DNA of 64,000 nt, taken from assembly GCA_029224185.1 (NCBI GenBank), contig CM055197.1:23822862-23886861 (forward strand). Reading direction: 5' to 3'. The notes under the pieces are model-generated. The model saw nothing but the letters and a program-made list of their open reading frames with translations, ran no database searches and was not told the origin of the DNA. The position numbers were made by a program, and so were the translations under genes. Numbering within the stretch: position 1 is the stretch's first letter; each line of letters opens with the position of its first letter. Positions 55,780 through 64,000 of the stretch are shown in pieces. The stretch comes from Karalla daura (Eukaryota; Chordata; Actinopteri; Chaetodontiformes; Leiognathidae).

Positions 55780-57713
55780 ATGTGGATTACTTAATATTCG
55801 CTCCCTGTCTTCCAAAGCCATTCTTGTAAATGAATTAATCTCTGACAACAACATTGATGTGTTGTGTCTCACTGAAACTTGGCGTTGTGAGGGTGACTAT
55901 GTTAGCCTAAATGAGGCTTCTCCTCCCAGCCGTATTAATTATCATGTCCCTCGATGTTCTGGCCGTGGAGGTGGGGTGGCAGCCGTCTTTGATCGTAGTC
56001 TGTTAATTACTCCGAAACCTAATATTGATTATAATTCATTTGAAAACTTTATCATCAGCTTGTGTCACCAAAGCTGGAAGACACAGCCCCTCCTACTTGT
56101 CGTAGTGTATCGGGCCCCAGGCCCCTATTTAGATTTAGATTGAATTTCCAGAATTTCTTTCAAACCGAGTCCTCAAAACTGACAAAATCATTATCATCGG
56201 TGACTTCAATATTCATGTAGATGTGGTCAGTGATAGCTGCAGTACAGCATTCACCTCTATAGTCGAGTCCATTGGCTTCTGCCAGCATGTGCATGAACCC
56301 ATGCACTGCTTTAATCCCACCCTGGACCTTGTTCTATCTTATGGTGTTGAAATTAAACACCTGACCGTTTCTCCCCCTAACCCACTTATTTCCGACCACT
56401 CTTTAATTACTTTCAACTTCCTTCTAGCCCGTTGTGTTCGAAAGAATAGCAGTATATATACACGACACTTAACTGACAGTGTCTTGTCAAACTTTAAAGA
56501 AGGTATCCCCCTGTCTCTTCGTACTGCATCCCCTCTCTGCTATGAAAGCCTGAGTCCCTCCCTCATCGATCACCTCACTGATAGCTTTGTTACCTCCCTT
56601 CGCAAGACCCTTGACTTGGCTGCACCCCTAACAAAAAAGACTATCTCTAGACCAAAATCCCCCTGGTTTACTCCAGAAACTCGACACCTAAAGCAGCTAG
56701 CATGCAAATTAGAGAGGGAATGGCGTTCAACCAAAAACACTAGTATTTTTCTTACCTGGAAAGATAGTCTGAAGACTTACAGGCTGGCTCTGTGTAATGC
56801 CAGAGCGAGATACTTCTCCTCTCTAATTGAGGAAAATAAGCATAACCCTAGGTTTCTATTCAGCACTTTAGCCAGGCTGACTCAGAGTCATAACTCCACT
56901 GAGCAGTGTGTCCCTACACATCTCAGCAGTGGTGAGTTTATGGACTACTTTAACAACAAAATTACAAATATTAGACAAACAATTACGACCTACTCAGCAT
57001 GTATGGCGATTATTCTACCCCCTGTTGCAGCTTTTCAGATAACAGATGGGGATATAACCAGGTCACTATCTTCATTTGAAGCCATTGACCTGCATCAGCT
57101 GACCACTATCATCTCCTCCTCGAAATCTTCGACCTGCTTCCTTGACCCAATTCCGACCAAGTTGTTAAAGGAAGCGCTGCCCTTAATCGCCACCTCCTTA
57201 CTCGACCTCATCAACCTGTCCATAACTACAGGTTACGTTCCTCTTACGTTCAAAGTTGGAATAATCAAACCCCTCCTTAAGAAACGGTCCCTTGATCCAG
57301 GAACTTTAGCAAAAATCCTTGAGAAAATCATTTGCAACCAGCTCTGTGAACACCTTAATAACAATAGTTTATTTGAATCCTTCCAGTCTGGTTTTAGAAT
57401 GAATCATAGCACTGAGACTGTGCTGGTTAAAGTCACCAATGACCTCTTAATGGCATCTGACCATGGTCTCATTTCAGAGCTTGTCTTGTTCGATCTCAGT
57501 GCTGCTTTTGATACGGTTGACCACCAGATCTTACTAAGGAGACTGGAATATCAGCTTGGAATCAGAGGCACTGCTTTAGACTGGTTCCGGTCCTATCTTT
57601 CAGACCGATATCAGTTTGTGTCAATGATACCCAATCTCCACGTAGTAAAGTCAGCCATGGGGTTCCACAAGGATCTGTGCTCGGTCCAGTTCTTTTCTCT
57701 TTATATATGCTCC
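55780..57713 (+). pseudogene. L2 ORF2 endonuclease and RT, N-terminal part
   Basis: The endonuclease begins with the LCLTETW motif (55,859 onward), breaks in frame near 56,140, then has GDFNIHVD (about 56,198-56,220) and ISDHSLITF (in the 498-codon frame 56,223-57,719). That frame runs on through the RT start (VPLTFKVGIIKPLLKK, ILEKIICNQLCEHLNN, SGFRMNHSTETVLVKVTNDL, FDTVDHQILLRRLEYQLG). In the family ORF2 nicks target DNA and copies RNA at the nick. Compared with the copy at 26,760 about 37 bp are missing after CCAGGAACTTTAGCA. The RT is cut at 57,713 by the hAT, before the YADD box. Confidence 0.9.
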
Positions 57714-57721
57714 CTCTAGGT

Positions 57722-60668
57722 CACATGTGTCAATCTCAAGGCCCGTGGGCCAAGTGTGGCCCGCCATATCATTTTATGTGGCCGGCGAGAGCTTAAAAAG
57801 TGCTTTGACCAAAAACTACATTTCCCACAATGCCTGTCGACTATGATTACCGCCAAGTGACGGCGCAGCGCCACTACCTCATACAGTCTATGGCCACTAC
57901 ACGGCAGTGTTTCCAAGTCAATGTCAAGGAGTTTAATTGAAGGTGAATGAATTATCCCAAAATGTCCAAGAAGAGGAAGGTTGATGCAGACGGGAGACTA
58001 TTTCAAGAACGATGGGAAGGCGAGTACTTGTTTGTGCTTCAAGGTGAAAAACCGGTGTGTCTTTTGTGTCATGAGGCGGTGTCAGTTATCAAGGAATACA
58101 ACCTACGTCGCCACTTTTACACGAAACACGGAGCTCAGTACGGCAAAATTGGTCTTCAAGAAAAACAAGAACTTTCTCAAGAATTAAAAGGCAAACTGCG
58201 GTTGCAGCAGAGTCTGTTCACGAAAGCCGCTGCCAAAAGCAATGCAGCATTGAAAGCTAGCTTTATTGTGGCTGAAGAAATCGCCAAAGCTTCCAAGTCC
58301 TTTTCGGAAGGAGCGTTTCTGAAGGAGTGCATGCTGAAGGTCTGTGAGCAGGTGTGTCCCGACCAGTTACAGATTTTTAAAAATATCAGTTTGTCAAGAA
58401 ACACCATCGCGGACTGAGTTAAGGAACTATCAGAAAATCTTGCAACACAGCTGGCCGAAGAGACACGCAGCTACACTGCCTTTTCATTAGCTGTTGATGA
58501 AAGCAATGATAACACGGATACAGCGCATTTATCAATTTTTATTAGGGGCGTGAAGTCAGATCTCTCTGTCACTGAGGAGCTGTTGGATGTAGCTGCAGTG
58601 CATGGGACCACGACCGGACAGGACATTTATGATGCGGTGGAGAAGTCTGTAAGTAAAAATGCATTACTATGGGAAAACTTGGTGGGATTAACTACAGATG
58701 GAGCACCAGCAATGTGTGGAAGAAAAGGGGGCTTGGTTGGACTAATGAAGAGCAAAATGCAAAAAATGAACTGTCAGACGCCTCTGATAGCGTATCATTG
58801 CATTATCCATCAGGAAACTTTGTGTGGGAAGGTGCTGGGGATGGATGACATAATGACCACAGTCACAAAAGCAGCGAACTTCATACGTGCGTGAGGTCTA
58901 TATCACCAACAGTTCCAGCTGTTTTTGCAGGAGATGGGCTCGGAGCACGGGGATGTGCCGTATCACACAGAAGTGCGGTGGCTGAGTAGGAGCAAAGTCT
59001 TAAAGCGATTTTTTGAGCTCAGGGAGGACATTGCTCTTTTTATGGAGAGTAAAGGAAAGCCCTTGTCTGAACTGTCGGATCCGAAGTGGCTGCGCGACTT
59101 TGCCGTGTTGTGTGACATAACCGAGCATCTCGCCCAACTGAATCAGAAGCTGCAGGGACGCAAACAAGTCATCACGCAGATGTCCGACACGATCACAGCT
59201 TTCCAGCGTAAACTGGATCTATGGGTGTTGGAAGTGAAAGAGGATAATCTTGCCCACTTTCCTGTTTGTCAGAGCATGTCTGCCTCATTTCCCGAGACAT
59301 TTTCATGTGCCCAGTTGGCTATTAAACTGAGCCGGTTACAGACCGAGTTTGAACGGCGCTTCTCTGACTCCAGAGCACAGCAGTCTGCCAATCCTTTCAC
59401 CACCGACGTCTGCACTGCACCCCACCATCTTCAGATGGAGTTAGTTGAGCTCCAGAATGACAGTGGCCTGAGATCAAAGTTTCATGATGCAGCAATCCAG
59501 GACTTTTACCGTCTGCTGCCCCCTGCTTCGATGCCACAGCTTCGACTTCATGCTGCCCGTGTTTTGTCCATGTTTGGGAGCACCTATCTGTGCGAACAGA
59601 TGTTTTCCATAATGAATCTGAACAAAAACAAGTACAGATCACGCCTCACTGATGACAACCTCCATGCTGTTTTGCGGATTGCCTCAGCACAGGTAACCGG
59701 AAAACCGGAAAACCGGAAAACGGTCTCAGACATCTGGTCAGAAAACAGGCAGGTAAGCATTCATTAAAAACATCATTAGAATATAAGTAAATGTAACTCA
59801 ACCAAGAAGAAGAATAGTTAAGATCTGTGTGCAATTTTCAAAATTATGCTTGTATTTTGTGTTATTTTCAGAACATGAACAAAGGATGGTAGAGAGGGGA
59901 TCCACTTGTGTTCAAGGACAGTCAGGATCTTTTCTTCAAAAACCTAACTAACCGAACTGAGTCAACATTTATTTTGTTTCAGGTTTAATGTGTGTATGCA
60001 GACAAATAATTGTAATCAAACTGACCTAACACCACATTAAAACTCCTAATGCCCAGCGTCTGGCTTGGCCTGGCCTGATATTGCCTCTGTGGATCACAGC
60101 ACTGAGCAAAGATTGGTTCAAAGATTGGAGCCATTAGTCTCACACATGGTTTTTGTTATATTTAGCTCATTACATATTTTTTTCTGTGTAGCTTCTGCTG
60201 CAATTATTTAGTATTCGCAGGTTTAATGTGTGTATGCAGACAAATTATTGTAATCAAACTATTTGATTGCAAGGCTGCAGCCTTTTTTGAATGCAACATG
60301 TACAGTTGTTGATTTTACAACAGCCCATTTTAATGGGTATTTATTGTGTTGTTTTTCTGAGTCATGAATATGTTAATCTCTCTTAATTCACTTGGATATT
60401 CACCCTGATATTTGATCCATGATTGAAGGAGTTATGTGGGTTTCATATGTTGACAAATTGTAAGGATATATGTTATAACAGAGCAACAAGCAAACATTTT
60501 TTTCAATGTAACTGTAATACTTGTGACTTGAATAAGTAATAAATTCAGAGTCATTTACCATGAAGGAGTAATTAATTTTTTTTACATTATTTTACATTTA
60601 TAAGTTACATCTGGCCCTTTGAGGACAGCCATTATGCTGATGTGGCCCTCTGTGAAAACCACCCCCTG
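57722..60668 (+). mobile_element. hAT transposon with 8-bp target duplication
   Basis: 2,947 bp flanked by CTCTAGGT at 57,714-57,721 and 60,669-60,676, the 8-bp duplication typical of hAT. Ends are CACATGTGTCAA (left) and CAGGGGGTGG (right, reverse complement), poorly matched short inverted repeats. GGCCC-rich subterminal sequence is present on both sides (AAGGCCCGTGGGCC near 57,740; GTGGCCCTCTG near 60,640). Removing the element and one duplication restores a continuous L2. It carries one transposase gene, followed by an AT-rich tail with no further genes. Confidence 0.93.
57947..59767 (+). pseudogene. hAT transposase, two in-frame TGA stops
   Basis: One reading frame of 607 codons with TGA at 58,415-58,417 and 58,892-58,894 and no frameshift. 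The N-terminus has a zinc finger (C38, C41, H56, H61 in CLLCHEAV...YNLRRHFYTKH) of the BED-like or SPIN type. The middle has SLAVDESNDNTDTAHL and TTDGAPAMCGRKGGL, the usual places of the catalytic acidic residues. The C-terminus has the hAT dimerisation motif (FGSTYLCEQMFSIMNLNKNKYRSR, split here for length: STYLCEQMFSIMN and KYRSRLTDDNLHAVLR). The enzyme cuts and inserts its own element. Similar sequences are annotated in vertebrates as GTF2IRD2- or ZBED-like proteins. Both stops fit CGA to TGA changes, so decay is recent. Confidence 0.92.
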
Positions 60669-60676
60669 CTCTAGGT

Positions 60677-61497
60677 GATATCATCAGGAGTCACTCTGTA
60701 GATTTCCACTGTTACGCTGACGACACCCAATTATATCTATCTATCAAGCCAGGCGAGCTCAACCGTCTACAGCAGCTTCAGTCCTGCCTTGATGACATTA
60801 AGGCCTGGATGACTAATAATTTCCTCCTTCTGAACTCTGAAAAAACAGAGTTACTGCTCATAGGTCCAAAACACCTACGTGACTCTATATCTGATGCCAT
60901 AGCATTACAAAGTAGTTTTGCGACTCCCTCTGCCACCACTGTAAAGAACCTAGGTGTTAGTTTTGATCAAGACCTGTCTTTTAGCTCCCACATAAAATTT
61001 ATCTCACGGACTGCCTACTTCCACCTCCGCAATATTGCAAAAATAAGACACCTACTCCCTCCCCATGCAGCAGAACAACTGGTCCATGCCTTTGTTACTT
61101 CCAGGCTTGACTACTGCAACTCTTTACTGGCTGGATGCTCCAATAGGTCGCTGAGAACTCTGCAGCTCATTCAGAACGCGGCAGCTCGTGTCCTGACTAA
61201 AACTAGAAAGAGAGATCACATCTCTCCTGTTCTGGCCTCATTGCACTGGCTTCCTGTACCTTTCAGGATCCAGTTCAAAACCCTTCTCCTTGTCTATAAA
61301 GGTCTTCATGGTCTGGCACCCTCTTATATCTCAGACCTGATAAAACCCTATTGCCCCACTAGGACACTTCGTTCTCTGAATACAGGCCTACTGGTGGTTC
61401 CACGAATCTCTAAGTCTAGATGGGGAGCCAGAGCCTTCAGCTACCAAGGCCCTCTGTTATGGAACCATCTACCAGTTTCAGTCCGGGGGAGTAGTTA
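60677..61497 (+). pseudogene. L2 ORF2, RT C-terminal part with YADD
   Basis: Resumes after the hAT: the FHCYADDTQLYLSIKPGELN type segment with catalytic YADD at about 60,712, then a 229-codon frame (60,809-61,498) through SSHIKFISRTAYFHLRNIAK, LDYCNSLLAGCSNRSLRTLQ and HWLPVPFRIQFKTLLLVYKG to the ORF end. The YADD box and the thumb region are intact, so the main damage to RT is the hAT insertion and upstream indels. Confidence 0.9.
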
Positions 61498-62272
61498 AAA
61501 ACCTTCCTTTTTGACAGAGCCTACAGATAAATCCAAGATAGGGTGCTGTAGGTTGAGTCTGCTGGGGGTCCCCGGCACATTGAGCTCTACCTTCTCTGCC
61601 TTCTCTGTGGGTGTGAATCAGGTTCACGGAGTTTCTCTCTCTCCTCATTGCCTCTCCCCGTCTGTTTTCCATCTCCTCCTCTTCCTCCCTCTCCTCCTCC
61701 ACCACTCCTTCCTCTCCTTTTTAACTTTCAATTTTTATTTATTTTTATTTTTTATTCTTATTTTATTTTTATTAATATTTTATTTTTTAATTCTTAACTT
61801 TTAATTTTCTTTTTATTTGTATTTTTATTTTTCATTTTATTTTTCATTTTATTTTTCATTTTATTTTTTATTATTTTTATTTTTCCCTCCCGGGTTCCAT
61901 CAACGCTGAGCTGGATCCAGGGCCACCTCTACCCGGCTCATCTCACTGCGGTTCCTCCTGCCTGCTACTATGGACTGATTTAATTCATTGATCTATTTAT
62001 ATCCTGAACTGTTAGCCATCAGTACTGTTTTACTTGTGCCCGCCTGTCCGTCCTGGGTGGGGATCCCCCCCTCTGTCTCTCACCCTGAGGTTTCTCCCCT
62101 TTTTTTCCCTGTCAGGGTTTTTCTTGGGAGTTGTTCCTCAGCCTTTGCGAGGGTCTAAGGACAGAGGGTTTTTCACTATGTACACATTGTTGCTCTCCTT
62201 GTAAAGTGCTCTGAGATAACAGCTGTTATGATATGGCACTTAAAACAAATAAAGTTGAGTTGAGTTGAACAG
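61498..62272 (+). repeat. L2 3' untranslated region and tail
   Basis: Pyrimidine-rich (TCCTCCTCTTCCTCCCTC), then T-rich, then the conserved 3' end GTAAAGTGCTCTGAGATA and TTGAGTTGAG repeats. The same end is present in antisense at 19,486 and 42,184; the copy at 25,045 lacks the last piece. Confidence 0.9.
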
Positions 62273-62985
62273 TTAAGGATCGGCCCCCCACCCGAAGGCA
62301 GAGGGACCTCCATTCTGCGAGGAGAACTCCAACGCATGGCGGCTGAGCTGGGGGCCGATGAGCAAGCCCACACCAGCTTGCCGCCTCTCATCACGGGAAA
62401 CTCCAGAATAATAGAGAGTCAAGCCTCTCTCAAGGAGTTGGGTTCCAGAGCCCATACTATGTGTGGAGGTGAGCCCGACTATCTCTAGCCGGTACCGCTC
62501 CACCTCCCACGCAAGCTCAGGCTCCTTCCCCCCCAGCAAGGTGACATTCCATGTACCCAGAGCCAGATTGTTGCCCTGGGATTGGTCAGTCGGGGTCCCT
62601 GCCCACAACTGCCACCCAATACGCATTGACCCCAGTTGTTCGCCCTGCAGGTGGTGGGTCCACGGGCGGTGGAGAGGATGGAAACATCACTTTGCTCTTT
62701 CGGGCTGTGCCCGGCCGGGCCCTGTGACAGACCCGGCCACCAGGCGCTCGCTGACGGGCCCTCCGTCTGGGCCTGGCTCCAGACGTTGGCCCCGGGCTTC
62801 CTCCGGGCAGGGTCTTATTCCTCTCTTGTCTGATTTCAATAGGGGTCTTTTGAACCATTCTTAGTCTGGCCCCTCACCTGAGACCAATTTGCCTTGGGTG
62901 ACCCTACCAGGAGTTCATGACTCCTGACAACATAGCTCTCAGGGGTCTTAAGGGCACGCAAACCTCTCCACCACAATAAGGTGAT
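62273..62985 (-). mobile_element. Antisense LINE, 5' region and endonuclease start
   Basis: The minus strand encodes an apurinic-type endonuclease start (LALGTWNVTLLGGKEPELAW, ERYRLEIVGLTSTHSMG, RRQAGVGLLIGPQLSRHALE) in one frame of 117 codons (62,626-62,273), after a 5' untranslated region ending at CACCACAATAAGGTG near 62,985. It stops at 62,273 where the L2 begins. Its 3' tail seems to lie at 54,904-54,952. The clade (I/Nimb-like or another fish LINE) is not settled. Confidence 0.8.
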
Positions 62986-62989
62986 GGTT

Positions 62990-63480
62990 CCCGGAGAGGG
63001 TAAACTTGTCCTTGGTTATATATACGATGTGTCAAAGTGATGTGCACAATCGTGTTCACCGGATACGCAAGTCAGCTTCCCCTTGACAGTGGCACTATGT
63101 GCCTACAAATCAAGATCCAGCCGATCTGGCTACCAGATCTGTTCCAGCATCACAACTCACCAACAGCATGTGGTTTACCGGACCAGAGTTCTTTCGAAAA
63201 CCATTTCTGGCTGAAACACAAGAACTGGTGGATCCTGAAACAGACGCAGATGTGAGACCTCAGCTAACCACTCTTGCTACTCGCAAGTGACCGCGAACTT
63301 GCTATGGGATGTTACCAACGTTTCTCTACTTGGGGGTATTTGCTGAGGGCAATTTCCTTCTTGATTCATCAAGTTCATTCATTCAAGTCCTACTCACCAG
63401 CTACAGGTCAAGGATGGCATCAATGCAGCAGACTTTGTACTCCAGAGAAGCTAGCAGCAGCTAAGTGTGGCAGGTCAGTG
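62990..63480 (+). pseudogene. BEL/Pao pol, resumed after nested insertions
   Basis: Pieces such as HNRVHRIRKSASP, PTNQDPADLATRSVPASQL, MWFTGPEFFRKPFL and VDPETDADVRPQL (63,040-63,285) are typical of the region after RNase H in BEL/Pao. A later piece (RFSTWGYLLRAISFLIHQVH, 63,330-63,395) matches the next conserved part. It continues the element cut at 54,903 on the same strand. It contains stops and frameshifts. Integrase was not found, so the element is truncated on this side. Confidence 0.82.
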
Positions 63481-64000
63481 CCTGTAAATTAGTGATAGTG
63501 CCTACACACTCACCCCACCCCACGTGCGGTCAGGTGGTTGCTAGCCACGCCCTTATAAACGCCGGCAGGGCTGTGCAGGAAACATCTGCCTGTCCCAAGG
63601 GAAGACGGAAGACCAAGGTTGAGTGCTCATACTGCCCAGCCCTCGCTGTAGCTCCAGAGGGTATCCTTGGTTCTACTGGCTTACCGGTATAGTCCCTTTC
63701 TTGTCCAGTTTCGTACATTCTGACATGTTGTATGTTCTGACACAGTAAGGAGACTTACTGTGGTTTACATGCTAGCCGTAGGTTCGCTGCTAAAGCTAAC
63801 TGGCTAGCAGCGCTGTTCTTATTCCCTCCGGTGCTTCCACTATCCTCGGCTCAGGTATGTCTTGGTTATTTATGTATTCGCTGCACGCGTGAATAAGTGA
63901 GGCAACATGCTGACGCTGTGTGTGGCTTGCAGCATCTAACCGGCGCGAAGTGCTTTGCCAGCCGAGCTTCCTGTGGCTTTTGTTAACTGCTTCTCGGTAG
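63481..64000. other. Unassigned right edge
   Basis: Contains a TATA-like CTTATAAACG near 63,550 and GC-richer sequence than the rest of the window. A 75-codon plus-strand frame (63,465-63,692) has no domain I recognise. It could be an LTR, a leader, or the 5' side of a gene beyond the edge. Confidence 0.35.

Larger units (their letters stand above)
54953..62272 (+). mobile_element. L2/CR1-group LINE, near full length, interrupted by a hAT
   Basis: ORF1 (54,953-55,601), ORF2 (about 55,780-57,713 and 60,677-61,497), 3' untranslated region and the TTGAGTTGAG tail near 62,260. It is the only copy in the window with both ORFs. Other copies at 19,486, 25,045, 42,184, 43,628, 45,484 and 46,358 align to parts of it. 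It lies inside an antisense LINE, itself inside BEL/Pao. I assign L2/CR1-group from the ORF1 type, the RT wording and the 3' end; the exact clade is uncertain. Confidence 0.92.

Overview
The window looks like genomic DNA from a ray-finned (teleost) fish. It contains one recognisable intact host gene, an endothelin receptor type B gene with vertebrate exon structure. Around it lies a dense set of repeat families typical of fish genomes: L2/CR1-group LINEs, Ty3/Gypsy, BEL/Pao, a retrovirus-like remnant and a hAT transposon, plus long CA/GT microsatellites. There are no operons, bacterial signals, rRNA, tRNA or CRISPR arrays. Nothing in the sequence fixes the species.

Layout. (1) 1-6,670: a satellite array with a 384-bp unit that runs off the left edge. 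(2) 6,760-12,050: interleaved short-unit minisatellites of three families, arranged in larger composite repeats. (3) 12,131-15,060: an inverted-repeat-bounded element carrying a broken piece of the cpsf3 (CPSF73) coding sequence, then a dispersed repeat with hairpin motifs. (4) 16,190-20,850: an old Gypsy integrase remnant on the plus strand, split by a younger Gypsy element on the minus strand (16,935-20,337) with a 5-bp target duplication. That younger element itself contains a piece of L2. (5) 21,040-24,040: a mobile repeat with an internal 56-bp minisatellite, then a decayed retrovirus-like pol. (6) 24,573-29,625: LTR-like and LINE pieces, with a long antisense L2 interrupted by a solo LTR. 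(7) 30,000-42,180: the quiet region, holding ednrb on the minus strand (34,922-38,482, seven coding exons, 420 codons) and several microsatellites. (8) 42,184-47,270: L2 fragments in both orientations, a second copy of the minisatellite-bearing element, and a five-hairpin array. (9) 47,412-50,924: a second Gypsy element with target duplication. (10) 51,060-63,480: a plus-strand BEL/Pao element split by an antisense LINE, which is split by an L2, which is split by a hAT transposon with an 8-bp target duplication. (11) 63,480-64,000: unassigned.

Only ednrb looks able to make a normal product. Its product is a G-protein-coupled receptor for endothelins. Every transposable-element reading frame of useful length is interrupted; the hAT transposase is the least damaged, with two in-frame stops. 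The most unusual observations are the cpsf3 fragment inside an inverted-repeat element, the periodic hairpin arrays found at three loci, the four-level nested insertion, and a glycine in place of the usual aspartate in the second membrane helix of the endothelin receptor. I did not find a clearly new gene system.
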